Shown here piece after piece: positions 35,971-44,349 of a stretch of 64,000 bases of DNA. The first letter of the stretch is position 1. Each line of letters begins with the position of its first letter. This DNA comes from Caulobacter rhizosphaerae. Lineage in GTDB: Bacteria; Pseudomonadota; Alphaproteobacteria; Caulobacterales; Caulobacteraceae. The DNA is taken from assembly GCF_010977555.1 (NCBI RefSeq), contig NZ_CP048815.1, positions 930,001 to 994,000 on the forward strand, written 5' to 3'. The notes beneath the pieces were generated by a model, which was not told the DNA's origin, ran no database searches, and saw nothing but the letters and a program-made list of their open reading frames with translations. The position numbers and the translations under genes are program-made.

Positions 35971-36393
35971 ACTCCACCGTCGCTTGATCCCGCCTCGCCT
36001 GGCCTCTGCGATCATGCCTCGCCAATAGACCTCAAGGAGCGTCGCCGGACTGAACTTGGACCTAGTCGTCGTCGCCATCCCGCCTCGCTAAGTCCCAAAG
36101 TTGCCCGTCGCCGCGCGCTCGGCTCGCGACTGACAACCGGACTTTCTCAAGGTCGCCCTAACGTCAGAAGCGGAACTTGGAGCCGGCTCAGAAAGCCGAC
36201 GTCCCAGTCAGCCGGCAATCGAATTGAGCGGTGACGACGCGCACATGGGGCGGTTACAGGGGTTGGCTTCGGCGGCTTGCGCATAGGCGAGCGCGAAGTG
36301 CCGAACATACGCCGAGCTTCACCATAGGCTTCAATGGCGCTAGGGTACAACTTGGACCGCTCGGGCCGCCGAGTTCGCCCATAAGAGACCGCC
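35971..36393. other. Intergenic region upstream of the Rad50-like ATPase gene
   Basis: It should contain the promoter for the Rad50-like/MBL pair. The minus strand around 35971-36078 may be the N-terminal extension of the frameshifted membrane protein. Short decayed fragments such as CCGGACTTTCTC (36140 area) resemble AGCGGACTTGCCC and AGCGGACCTTCTC near 40985-41070, suggesting dispersed intergenic repeats. No other gene is seen. Confidence 0.4.
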
Positions 36394-39180
36394 ATGCCGA
36401 CGCCAGCCAGCGCCTTCGCTTTTGACGACAACACCTCCGTTGACGAGAATCTCACGCGGTTCGGAGCACATCTTACACAGTCGGATGCTGCCCTCGGCGC
36501 ACAGCTTCGGCAGCATTTCACGACGCTGCTGGCGGATACCCACGACGAGGACGTCATTCGGGACGCGCTTTTCGCCGCGACTGAGCCCTCAACGACTGCT
36601 GTTGGAGCTTCTGCGCCCGCGACGACCGCTGCGCCAGCGGCTGCGGCTGCGGCTGCGGCTGCGCCCGCGCCGACTATCCCGCCGCCAGCTCCGGCCGCGC
36701 CCACCGCTTCCGTTGCGATCATAGGATGGTTGCTCGAAGGACTCAGCATCGAGGGGTTCAGAGGGGTGAACAACGAGACCAACCCTCTCGAGCTGAAGTT
36801 CCATACCGACAAGGTCAACAGCGTCTCGGCGGTGAACGGGGTCGGCAAGAGCTCTGTGCACGACGCTGTCCGCTACGCCATCACAGGACGCTTGTCGTGG
36901 CTTGAGGAATTGCCCGCGACGGAGCGTGACCAGGACTACTACCTCAACCGGTTCCATTCCGGACGAACGGCAACCATCAAGCTACGCCTTGTCGCGGAAC
37001 CGACAGGCGCAAAGTGCGAGGTCACCGTGGTCCGCGACGCACAGGGCGTGCGGACCGTGAGCGCAACGGCGCCATGGGATGCGAACGCCATCCTCGCCGC
37101 GCTCGACCGGGAATTCGTGTTCTTGGACGGCCCCACTTTCCAGCGGTTCATCTCGGACACGCCCCTGGAGAGAGGACGAACCTTCGCAGGCCTGCTCGGC
37201 CTGTCCGCCTACAGCACCTTGCGTCAGGCGCTAGCTGGGCTCGTTCAAACAAGGGCTTTCAACAATCACTTCGAGGTGACGGGCACGACGCAGGCGCTCG
37301 CCCGCGAGAGCAAGGCTGCTGCCGATGCGCAGACTGCGGTCGACAGCGACTACGAGATCCTGGTGGGCGCGCCTTTGCAGGTACTGGATGTAACGCAAGC
37401 TCAGGTGAAGTGCGCCCATGCCTTGGCCCAGATCGCGCCGCTGAAAGGACTATGTGAGGGCAAGCCTTTCCTCGATATCGACATCGACGGGTGCATTGAA
37501 GCTATCAAGACAGCTGAAGGGGGCCCTAAGCGCGAGCAGCTGTCGGCGTGCCTGCGCGATCGCGCCGAAATCGCCAAGCTGAACGTCGAGGCACCAGACG
37601 CAGAGCGCGCAAAGCAGCTTGTCGCCCGCGCCAGCGAGCGGGACGAAGCCTTGGCCAAGACCGCCGGCGACCTGATGCTCCAGCTGTACCAGAGCGGCGC
37701 TCAGGTGGTGCAGAATCCGGATTGGCCGGATCCGAAGCTTTGCCCGCTTTGCGACGGCACGGTGCCTCACGATCTGCGTACCCACCTTTCCGCCAAGCTG
37801 GCGGAGTTTACCTACCTCGATCAGGCGGCTGCGGCCTGCGGGGTGGAGTGGGGTGAAGCCGGATGGAGCGAATTGCTGTCGCTAGAGGCGGTTCTGGAAC
37901 TCTCGGCTGAGGCGCGGCTGATAGCCAAACTGAGACCACGGGCCGAAGAGGGGGCGATCAGCGGGGCTGAGGCGCAGCAGCTCGTAGACTGGCTCCGGAC
38001 CCTGCGTGAACGGGCCAGCGTCCGGGATGAAGCCCTCGCCAGGACGCAAACGGCCCTCGAAAATGAACTGCCGCAGTCTTCGGTCGAGGTGACGAAGAAG
38101 ATCGAAACGGCGAGGCGTTTGCAGCAGCACTGGGACAAGCTCGTCGCCGCCCAAACGGAGGTCTCGCGCCTACGATCTAGGGAGCAAAGGATCTCCCGCG
38201 TGAGAGCCTTCTTGGAAAATACCGCTCAGGTGTTCGCGGTCGCGGAGTCCAACTTAAGCAAGGCGCGCCTGGCGGCTGTCGAGCCCGTCTTTCGGGACTA
38301 TTTCAAGCGGATGTGGTTCATCGGCGTCGAACCCGCCGTGGCGAAGCGCGCGAACAGCGAGGAACTGCAGATCCGACTCACTGACTTCCACGGCCAGGCG
38401 AATATCTCGCCCCAGGCCGTGCTTTCGGAAAGCTTCCGGAACGCCTTTTCCATCGCTCTCTATCTGGCTGCGGCGTCTCTGTACGGCGGCCTGCCGAAGT
38501 TCATCGTCCTAGACGACGTAACCTCAAGTTTTGACGCGGGGCATCAGAACTTCCTCGCCGAACTCATCCGCACGAGCTTCGCCCGGCCCGGCAACGCGTC
38601 TGGCCCGCAGGTCATCATCCTAAGCCACGACACCATGCTCGAGAAGCTGTTCAACAAGCACAGTAATTCCGGCAACTGGTGGCACCAGCGGCTCGAAGGA
38701 AATCCGAAGTTCGCTGTCCTTCCGCAAACCGGCGCCGTGAACAAGGTCCGCGACGGCACCATCTCGATGCTGCAGGCGGGCCAAGTCGATAATGCCAAGG
38801 AAGGCGTGCGTCAGTATCTAGAGTATCGGCTCAACGACCTGATCAGCAAGCTACGCATCCCGGTCCCGGTCGACGTCGCATTCAACGACAATAAGCAGTT
38901 GGCTGGGGAATTCCTCAAGGCGATCGACGCCGCTGTGAAGCTTCACCAGGCAGCCGGCAGCCTGGTGCTAGATCCCGTACAGATCAACGGCCTCAACACC
39001 AACATGGTCACCATCACGAGCAATTTCCTCAGCCATTGGGGTACGGGCCAGACACTGACCTTCACCGGCCCCTCGCTCCTCGGTGTGATGCAGGCGATCG
39101 AGGACTACTGCGATTGCTTCAAATGGGAGCCCAGTCCAGGGACTGCGCGCACCTACTACCGCTCCCTTCAACAACGGTAG
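36394..39180 (+). CDS. Rad50/SMC-like ATPase with zinc-hook-like CxxC, 928 aa
   Basis: An ABC-type ATPase of the Rad50/SMC class. Walker A is NGVGKSS at 148-154, preceded by LSIEGFRGVNNE. A coiled-coil middle carries KLCPLCDGTVPHDL near residue 450, half of a possible zinc hook. The signature-like VLSESFRNAFSI is near 677, Walker B FIVLDDVTSSFDAG near 704 (second acid is D, not E), and the H-loop IILSHD near 742. Unusually, about 105 residues precede the ATPase head: a helical segment and an Ala/Pro-rich linker. The last 150 residues after the head are also extra. It is followed 118 bases later by the MBL-fold gene. SMC-like sensors with separate effectors recall Lamassu-type systems; function here is inferred. 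Confidence 0.8.
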   Translation: MPTPASAFAFDDNTSVDENLTRFGAHLTQSDAALGAQLRQHFTTLLADTHDEDVIRDALFAATEPSTTAVGASAPATTAAPAAAAAAAAAPAPTIPPPAPAAPTASVAIIGWLLEGLSIEGFRGVNNETNPLELKFHTDKVNSVSAVNGVGKSSVHDAVRYAITGRLSWLEELPATERDQDYYLNRFHSGRTATIKLRLVAEPTGAKCEVTVVRDAQGVRTVSATAPWDANAILAALDREFVFLDGPTFQRFISDTPLERGRTFAGLLGLSAYSTLRQALAGLVQTRAFNNHFEVTGTTQALARESKAAADAQTAVDSDYEILVGAPLQVLDVTQAQVKCAHALAQIAPLKGLCEGKPFLDIDIDGCIEAIKTAEGGPKREQLSACLRDRAEIAKLNVEAPDAERAKQLVARASERDEALAKTAGDLMLQLYQSGAQVVQNPDWPDPKLCPLCDGTVPHDLRTHLSAKLAEFTYLDQAAAACGVEWGEAGWSELLSLEAVLELSAEARLIAKLRPRAEEGAISGAEAQQLVDWLRTLRERASVRDEALARTQTALENELPQSSVEVTKKIETARRLQQHWDKLVAAQTEVSRLRSREQRISRVRAFLENTAQVFAVAESNLSKARLAAVEPVFRDYFKRMWFIGVEPAVAKRANSEELQIRLTDFHGQANISPQAVLSESFRNAFSIALYLAAASLYGGLPKFIVLDDVTSSFDAGHQNFLAELIRTSFARPGNASGPQVIILSHDTMLEKLFNKHSNSGNWWHQRLEGNPKFAVLPQTGAVNKVRDGTISMLQAGQVDNAKEGVRQYLEYRLNDLISKLRIPVPVDVAFNDNKQLAGEFLKAIDAAVKLHQAAGSLVLDPVQINGLNTNMVTITSNFLSHWGTGQTLTFTGPSLLGVMQAIEDYCDCFKWEPSPGTARTYYRSLQQR

Positions 39181-39298
39181 CTTCACGCGCCGAAGATTGA
39201 ATAACACTCGCAAAAGCGGCCTAGCTTGACCATGAAACTTGGATTGCGTGCTGGTGGTTGCACGGTGAACGACGGCGAAAGTGAGCGGAAGCGTCAGC

Positions 39299-40816
39299 AT
39301 GGCCTCAGGCTACAGCCTATCGGATTTCGAGATCCGCTTGATAAAGGCGATGCGGACCTACACCCGAATGAACCTGCAGCAGATCCTTGCCTACTTCACC
39401 CGGCCCGGACGCGACATCAATCATCGCCTCATCGCCCAGATCGCCGCCGGTCATTGGCGCAGCGATCTTTCGCCAGCATCTGTCGCAGAGATGGCCAGCT
39501 TCCTTCGGGCAATGGCGCAAACCGCTTTCCCAGATGCCGACACCTTCCAACGCCCACCCCAAAGTGGAGGCCCTCCATTTCGCCTTCACCTGGATTGGTG
39601 GCCTGTCGGCCAGGGCCTCTTCGCCAGTGGCGCCATCGAGCGAACGGCGTCCAAACCCCTGACGTGGATCTATGACTGCGGCACCAGCTCCAGCCAGTCC
39701 CTGGTCAAGGATGCAATCGCCCAGTTCGCCAACCGCCAGAAGGCCGTGCTAGGCGCTGAGGTCATCCAGTTGGCCGTCCTGTCCCACTTCGACAAGGATC
39801 ATATCAGCGGCTTTGTAGACCTCATTGGCAGCCTGCCTATCCGAACCTTGCTCTTGCCCTATGTCGCTGCCTGGCGGCGCATCCTCTTCGCGCTGGACCA
39901 GGGCGTTGCGGCGGACGATCCGCTTTTTGCCTTCTTCGTCGATCCTGCGAGCTATCTACGCGGCGTCCCCGACGCTGATATCGGCGAGATCGTCTTCGTC
40001 CAAAGCGGCGGCCCCGACGACATCGCCGCGCCTGATGACGGACCAGAGGCACCAGAGGATCCTGATGGGCCAGAACCTACCCGCGAACTGGCGGAGCCAA
40101 AGCTGAAGTACGAGACCTCCTGGCCGCCTCAGGACGCACAGGATGACCCGATCCTGCAAGTCGAGGAGAACACCTCGGTGCGCTTCCTGCGCCCCGGCGC
40201 TCGCATCCTTGCGCCGTTCTATTGGGAGTTCCTTCCATATAACGACGCCGAGTTCGCGCCGAAGGCCACCCCGCAGTTCCTAGCCGAGATCACACCCCTG
40301 ATTTCCCAGTTGAAGGGCGACGATGCCAAGAAGCGTAAAGCCGCGCTCGCCAGCCTGAAAAAGAAGTACGAAGAGGTCTTCGACACCCCCGAGGAGCGGA
40401 ACCTGATCTCCCTTTTCCTCTATTCGGGCCCGGTGGGACGACGGGCTCGCCTGTTCCCGTTGTGGCAGTCGCACCCGACGGGTCTAGATTCGGCGACAAG
40501 CGCGTTTTCCCAAATGCACACTGGTGACGGCACGCTCGACGAGGATCGATACCCGGCCTTCGCCACATTCTATGCAAGAAGCCAGCGACTCGAGCGCGCC
40601 ACGGTCTTCCAGGTCATGCACCATGGAGCCGAGAGCAACTGGCATCCAGGCATCGCCGCCAAGCTATCACCGAGCACGTCGATCTTCTCGTCCAATCCCG
40701 CGCACAAGAAGTACAAGCACCCCCATGCCCCAGTCCTGAGAGACTTCTGGCCGCACTTTCCGATCCAGATAGACAAGGAAAACGGCTTTCACCTCGTGGG
40801 ATTCGTGGCGCGTTAA
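39299..40816 (+). CDS. Metallo-beta-lactamase-fold hydrolase with N-terminal HTH-like segment, 505 aa
   Basis: The MBL fold is shown by AVLSHFDKDHISG (H163-x-D165-x-D167-H168), the metal-binding motif of MBL nucleases and ComEC-like proteins, and by FQVMHHGAESNWHPG near residue 440. It ends SNPAHKKYKHPHAPVL, a pattern typical of ComEC-type MBL domains. Residues 7-60 (FEIRLIKAMRTYTRMNLQQI, TRPGRDINHRLIAQIAAGHW) look like a small helix-turn-helix module. An acidic insert (DDGPEAPEDPDGPEP) interrupts the core. ATG 39299 has a GGAAG ribosome site; GTG 39281 is an alternative. It is the probable effector nuclease or phosphodiesterase of the Rad50-like pair. Confidence 0.75.
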   Translation: MASGYSLSDFEIRLIKAMRTYTRMNLQQILAYFTRPGRDINHRLIAQIAAGHWRSDLSPASVAEMASFLRAMAQTAFPDADTFQRPPQSGGPPFRLHLDWWPVGQGLFASGAIERTASKPLTWIYDCGTSSSQSLVKDAIAQFANRQKAVLGAEVIQLAVLSHFDKDHISGFVDLIGSLPIRTLLLPYVAAWRRILFALDQGVAADDPLFAFFVDPASYLRGVPDADIGEIVFVQSGGPDDIAAPDDGPEAPEDPDGPEPTRELAEPKLKYETSWPPQDAQDDPILQVEENTSVRFLRPGARILAPFYWEFLPYNDAEFAPKATPQFLAEITPLISQLKGDDAKKRKAALASLKKKYEEVFDTPEERNLISLFLYSGPVGRRARLFPLWQSHPTGLDSATSAFSQMHTGDGTLDEDRYPAFATFYARSQRLERATVFQVMHHGAESNWHPGIAAKLSPSTSIFSSNPAHKKYKHPHAPVLRDFWPHFPIQIDKENGFHLVGFVAR

Positions 40817-41104
40817 ACAGAGCTAGGCTCCGATCTTCACGAGCTCATCGCGGATCGAGCCATGCCTCCAAGTCCGCTATCCGACCAGCGCCGTGAAGCC
40901 AAAGCTGGCCAAGCCAAAAGTGCCTGCCAAAGTTCATAACGCCCGTAACCCACCCAACGTCGGCTGACTTGGCGACATCCAGAAAGCGGACTTGCCCAAC
41001 GAGGCGGCATCAGTCATGCGCGGCCGATGACGGGCCGGCGCACGACCTTTCGGAAAGCGGACCTTCTCAGAGTCTGAGCACATAAACGAACCGAGCCCAC
41101 CGCT
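40817..41104. other. Intergenic region at the right end of the island
   Basis: No gene seen. It contains two decayed short repeats of the AAGCGGACTTGCCC / AAGCGGACCTTCTC type. The right copy of the flanking direct repeat follows immediately. Confidence 0.4.
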
Positions 41105-41174
41105 CCACCTGCGATCGCGTCGCATTATTGACAGCGTTAAGTTGGAAATGGGCCAGTTCTAAGTTGGCCCGACA
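41105..41174 (+). repeat. Right copy of 70-bp imperfect direct repeat, next to tRNA-Arg
   Basis: Same orientation as 5036-5105. It holds two TTAAGTTGG-like motifs (41137-41145 and 41158-41166). Seven bases after its end come the CCA-coding end and discriminator of the tRNA. Similarity continues loosely into the tRNA end (ACATAAATGGCGGCC here, ACATATATGGGGCC on the left). Confidence 0.6.
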
Positions 41175-41181
41175 ACATAAA

Positions 41182-41258
41182 TGGCGGCCCGGAAGGGACT
41201 CGAACCCCTGACCTTCGCTTTAGGAAAGCGCTGCTCTATCCTGCTGAGCTACCGGGCC
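41182..41258 (-). tRNA. tRNA-Arg (anticodon CCT)
   Basis: Read on the minus strand it is a 77-base cloverleaf. The acceptor stem is GGCCCGG/CCGGGCC with discriminator G and encoded CCA. The D arm is GCTC...GAGC. The anticodon loop TTCCTAA holds CCT, on a stem of four Watson-Crick pairs plus a G-A at its base. The T arm has GGTTCGAGTCC. It decodes AGG. It sits exactly at the right border of the accessory island; tRNA 3' ends are common integration sites. Confidence 0.93.
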
Positions 41259-41571
41259 GCGTTGCGCGCGCCAGGGTGCATAGCGCAAGTTTCCCGGCGT
41301 GCGAACCCCGGACGACGGCGGTCGTGTGCGCTGGCGGGGCCGTGTCCGGAAGGTCTGCGGGATCGCGACCGATTGTCGCGCACGCCGGCCCGGGGCTCCG
41401 GGGTCTCGCGCCTTGAAGTCGTTGAGAATCTTGCCGCGTCGGTCGGGCGCCGGCCATGGCGGGCGCCTCGCGCATAGCCGCGAGCGACGAGCATTAAGCC
41501 TATGCTCCACCTTGCCGCGACCCCTGCGGGTGCTAGGGTCGCGCGGGACACGGACATCGGGACAACCAAGA
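41259..41571. other. Intergenic region between tRNA-Arg and the histidine kinase gene
   Basis: It contains the tRNA promoter (minus strand) and the kinase promoter (plus strand). The frame of the kinase is open back to 41299, but the protein there lacks conserved character. No repeat or RNA element is recognised. Confidence 0.4.
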
Positions 41572-42759
41572 GTGCTAAACGTCGCGAACGCCGAGCGTTC
41601 GGAACAGGCGGATCACGCCGCCCTGATCACGCTGGTCGAGACCATCGAGGCGCTGTCGGCCACGCGCACGATCGAGGAGGTCGCCGCGGTGGTCCGCTCG
41701 GCCGCCCGGCGCATGTCCGGCGCCGACGGCGTCTGCTTCGTCCTGCGCGACGGCGACCAGTGCTGGTACCTGGACGAAGACGCCATTGGCCCGATGTGGA
41801 AGGGCCAGCGCTTTCCGATGAGCGCCTGCATCTCCGGCTGGGCCATGCTGCACGGCCAGACGGTGGTGGTCCCCGACATCTACGCCGACGACCGCATTCC
41901 GCACGACGCCTACCGCCCGACCTTCGTCAAGAGCCTGGTGATGACGCCGGTGCGCCCCAAGGACCCGATCGCCGCGATCGGGGCCTACTGGGCGGTGGGC
42001 CAGACGCCCTCGCCGGACACGGTGATCCGGCTGGAGGCCATGGCCCGGGCCACGGCGGCGGCCATCGAGAACGCCAGGCTCTACGCCTCCCTGAACGAGG
42101 CCCTGGAGCGCCGCACCTTCCTGCTGCGCGAGCTGGACCACCGGGTGAAGAACACCCTGGCCTCCGTGCAGTCGATCGCCCGCCAGACCCTGCGCGCCGC
42201 CCCTACGCCGGCCGATTTCGCCGAGTCGTTCGAGTCGCGGCTGATGGGCCTGTCGCGGGCCCACGAGCTGCTGACCCGCCAGGCCTGGGGCCGCACCGAC
42301 CTGCGCGACGTGCTGGAGGCGGCGCTGCAGCCGTTCGGCGGCCTGGCCGACCCGCGCTTCACCGCCCGCGGTCCCGCCATCGCCCTGACCGCCGAGACGG
42401 CGGTGGCCCTGCACATGACCCTGCACGAACTGATGGTCAACGCCGCCAAGCACGGGGCGCTGACCTCGGCCAGCGGCCAGGTCACGGTGGTCTGGCGGAT
42501 CGAGGAGGTCGAGGGTGATGGCGAGGGCGGGGGCGGGGCCGGTCCCAGCCTCGTGCTCGAATGGGTCGAGCGCGGCGGTCCGCCGGTGTTCGTGCCCAAG
42601 CGCCAGGGGTTCGGCACCAAGCTGCTGGAGCGCGGGGTCGCCCGCGACCTGGGCGGCGAGGCCAGGCTGACCTACCAGCCCAAGGGCCTGAGCTACGCCC
42701 TGCGCGCGCCGCTGTCGGACCGGATCGCGGCGGCCACGGCGCCGAGGGCGCTGGCATGA
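41572..42759 (+). CDS. HWE-family sensor histidine kinase with GAF domain, 395 aa
   Basis: A soluble sensor kinase. The N-terminal GAF domain covers about residues 8-165 (TIEEVAAVVRSAARRMSGAD, FPMSACISGWAMLHGQTVVV, YWAVGQ). The phosphoacceptor box is FLLRELDHRVKNTLASVQSI with His190. The HWE-type ATPase part has LHMTLHELMVNAAKHGAL (N box), LEWVERGGPP (the W-x-E that names the family) and GFGTKLLERGV (G box). No membrane segment is present. GTG 41572 is chosen because VLNVANAERSEQ begins a sensible N-terminus with GGGACA upstream. The stop overlaps the response-regulator start by four bases, so the two are coupled. Confidence 0.88.
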   Translation: MLNVANAERSEQADHAALITLVETIEALSATRTIEEVAAVVRSAARRMSGADGVCFVLRDGDQCWYLDEDAIGPMWKGQRFPMSACISGWAMLHGQTVVVPDIYADDRIPHDAYRPTFVKSLVMTPVRPKDPIAAIGAYWAVGQTPSPDTVIRLEAMARATAAAIENARLYASLNEALERRTFLLRELDHRVKNTLASVQSIARQTLRAAPTPADFAESFESRLMGLSRAHELLTRQAWGRTDLRDVLEAALQPFGGLADPRFTARGPAIALTAETAVALHMTLHELMVNAAKHGALTSASGQVTVVWRIEEVEGDGEGGGGAGPSLVLEWVERGGPPVFVPKRQGFGTKLLERGVARDLGGEARLTYQPKGLSYALRAPLSDRIAAATAPRALA

Positions 42760-43124
42760 CCGCGCCCCGCATCATGATCGTCGAGGACGAGGCCCTGGTG
42801 GCCCTGATGGTCGAGGACCTGCTGACCGACATCGGCTGCCGGATCTCCGGCTCGTTCGGCGCGGTCGACGAGGCCCTGGACTATCTGAAGGACGCGGCCG
42901 CCCCGCCGCCGGCCTTGGACGGCGCGGTGCTGGACGTCAATGTCGGCGGGACCATGGTCTTTCCGGTCGCCGAACGGCTGCGGGCGGCCGGCATCCCCTT
43001 CGTGTTCGCCACCGGCTACGGCGCCTTGCCCCGCAAGGGTTTCGAGGACGTCCTGGTGCTGAACAAGCCGATCGACCCGGTCCTGCTGGAGGGCGCGGTC
43101 AAGGGGTTCGGCCAGGCGGCGTGA
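42756..43124 (+). CDS. Single-domain response regulator, 122 aa
   Basis: A CheY-like receiver only, with no output domain. The acidic pocket is IMIVEDEALVALMV, phospho-acceptor Asp60 is in GAVLDVNVGG, the switch Thr/Ala is in FVFATGYG, and Lys is in VLNKPI. It is the partner of the HWE kinase directly upstream (ATGA overlap). Signalling probably goes through protein-protein contacts or a phosphorelay, as for other lone receivers in alphaproteobacteria. The target is unknown. Confidence 0.88.
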   Translation: MTAPRIMIVEDEALVALMVEDLLTDIGCRISGSFGAVDEALDYLKDAAAPPPALDGAVLDVNVGGTMVFPVAERLRAAGIPFVFATGYGALPRKGFEDVLVLNKPIDPVLLEGAVKGFGQAA

Positions 43125-43159
43125 GCCGCCGTCCTTCGTCCACGAAGGTGGGGGGAGCG

Positions 43160-43372
43160 TCAATCCTCGCCGCCCGCCACGAACGGGTTGAAGAAGATCT
43201 GCTCGACCGGCAGCTCGAACAGGGCGGCCAGACGGTAGGCCAGCGGCAGCGAGGGATCGTACTTGTCGGCCTCGATCGCATTGATCGTCTGGCGGGAAGC
43301 GTCCACCCGATCGGCCAGTTCGCCCTGGCTCCAGCCCCGCGCCAGGCGGGCCTCGCGCAGCCGGTTCTTCAC
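43160..43372 (-). CDS. XRE-family transcriptional regulator, 70 aa
   Basis: A compact helix-turn-helix protein: VKNRLREARLARGWSQGELA, DRVDASRQTINAIEADKYDP, SLPLAYRLAALFELPVEQIF. This is the classic short repressor type that pairs with a small membrane protein. It starts at GTG 43372, overlapping the upstream membrane-protein stop (GTGA). The operon probably represses itself through the palindrome at 43790-43842. Confidence 0.88.
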   Translation of the reverse strand: MKNRLREARLARGWSQGELADRVDASRQTINAIEADKYDPSLPLAYRLAALFELPVEQIFFNPFVAGGED

Positions 43373-43773
43373 GAGGCCTTGGGCCGGCGCATCGCCCACC
43401 AGCCCAGCCAGCAGACGCCATAGGCCGCGACCTGGGCCAGGAAGACCAGGGCCGCGCCCTGGAACAAGGGGGCTCGGACGCCGCTCGCGGCGATGGTCGC
43501 CAGCAGCGCCACGCCGCCGCCGAACGACGCGCCCCAGTACCAGGCGGTCAGGTGGGCGTCGCGCGCCATGTGGTCCAACCGTCGCCACCAGGGCGTTGTG
43601 GCCAGCAGGGCCGCGCCCGTCAGGGCGGCGCAGGCCAACACGATCACGACCAGCGGAACGCGGCCCTGGCCGGTGACGATGACCACGCCGCTGGCCAGCC
43701 CGACGACCAGCGCGGCCAGGAGCGCCGCGCCCCCGGCCTTCCAGATCTTCTTCTGATGTCGCTCGACAGCCAT
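43369..43773 (-). CDS. Four-helix membrane protein, 134 aa
   Basis: Four hydrophobic segments are visible: AALLAALVVGLASGVVIVTG, PLVVIVLACAALTGAALLAT, WGASFGGGVALLATIAASGV and AALVFLAQVAAYGVCWLGWW. Short charged loops lie between them. No known enzyme motif. Co-transcribed with the XRE regulator (overlapping stop/start); such pairs occur widely, and the membrane protein's job is usually unknown. ATG 43773 has a GGAGG-like ribosome site, and the operator palindrome lies just upstream. Confidence 0.75.
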   Translation of the reverse strand: MAVERHQKKIWKAGGAALLAALVVGLASGVVIVTGQGRVPLVVIVLACAALTGAALLATTPWWRRLDHMARDAHLTAWYWGASFGGGVALLATIAASGVRAPLFQGAALVFLAQVAAYGVCWLGWWAMRRPKAS

Positions 43774-43789
43774 GCCGGCCTCCTCGTTG

Positions 43790-43842
43790 CCTGTAAAAGA
43801 CCTTTGACATGCCGGTGTGTGCTGTCAAATTCTTTTTACAGG
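43790..43842. promoter_or_regulatory. Palindromic operator/promoter of the XRE operon
   Basis: Two 20-base arms, CCTGTAAAAGACCTTTGACA (43790-43809) and TGTCAAATTCTTTTTACAGG (43823-43842), face each other across 13 bases; 16 of 20 positions pair. TTGACA in the arm may double as a -35 box. Position just upstream of the 43773 start fits autorepression by the XRE protein. Confidence 0.6.
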
Positions 43843-43873
43843 CCGGGGGCGGCCTGGCCGATCCCGCGCCGGC

Positions 43874-44248
43874 CTAATAGGCCTTGCCGTCGTACTTGCG
43901 CACCGGCAGCTGGTCCCAGGCGAAGTCCACCAGCAGCCGGGCGTTGATGCTGATGCGCGGATCGTCGAAGTCGGGCGCGCCGTTGTCGAAGCTGGGAAAT
44001 TCCGAATAGGTCGGGCAGCCGCAGATGGCGCAGTGGTGGTGCTGGCCCAGATAGTGGCCCCACTGATAGGTCGAGACCCGGTCGCGGGCCGTGGTCAGTT
44101 TGAACTGGGCCGGCCGGTAATAGGCGTGCAGGGCGCCGCGCCGGGAGCAGAACGAGCAGTTGCAGTCCCCCAGTTCGGTCGGCGCCTCGGTCACCTCGAA
44201 CTGGGTGGCGCCGCAGTGGCAGCGGGCCTTGAGCGGCAGGTCGGTCAT
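43874..44248 (-). CDS. GFA-family (glutathione-dependent formaldehyde-activating-like) zinc protein, 124 aa
   Basis: It matches the GFA/CENP-V fold, with zinc-binding cysteines in ARCHCGATQFEV, LGDCNCSFCSRRGAL and HHCAICGCPTYSEF. Family members are called formaldehyde-activating enzymes, but most lack proven activity, so the role is open. ATG 44248 is chosen because GGAG lies seven bases before it; the frame is open to ATG 44260. Single gene with its own promoter region. Confidence 0.82.
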   Translation of the reverse strand: MTDLPLKARCHCGATQFEVTEAPTELGDCNCSFCSRRGALHAYYRPAQFKLTTARDRVSTYQWGHYLGQHHHCAICGCPTYSEFPSFDNGAPDFDDPRISINARLLVDFAWDQLPVRKYDGKAY

Positions 44249-44295
44249 GACGATCTCCATCTTGGAACAACGCCGGCATCGTGACGCGCCCCTGC

Positions 44296-44311
44296 TGACA
44301 GCCTGCTGTCA
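44296..44311. promoter_or_regulatory. Perfect palindrome upstream of the GFA-family gene
   Basis: TGACAGCCTGCTGTCA is a 6-base perfect inverted repeat around a 4-base centre, 48 bases before the start codon at 44248. On the minus strand a TTGACA box overlaps it. It could be a repressor site; the regulator is unknown. Confidence 0.35.
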
Positions 44312-44349
44312 ACAGGTGACCAGGGGCCGTCGCCCGAGGTCGCCTTACC

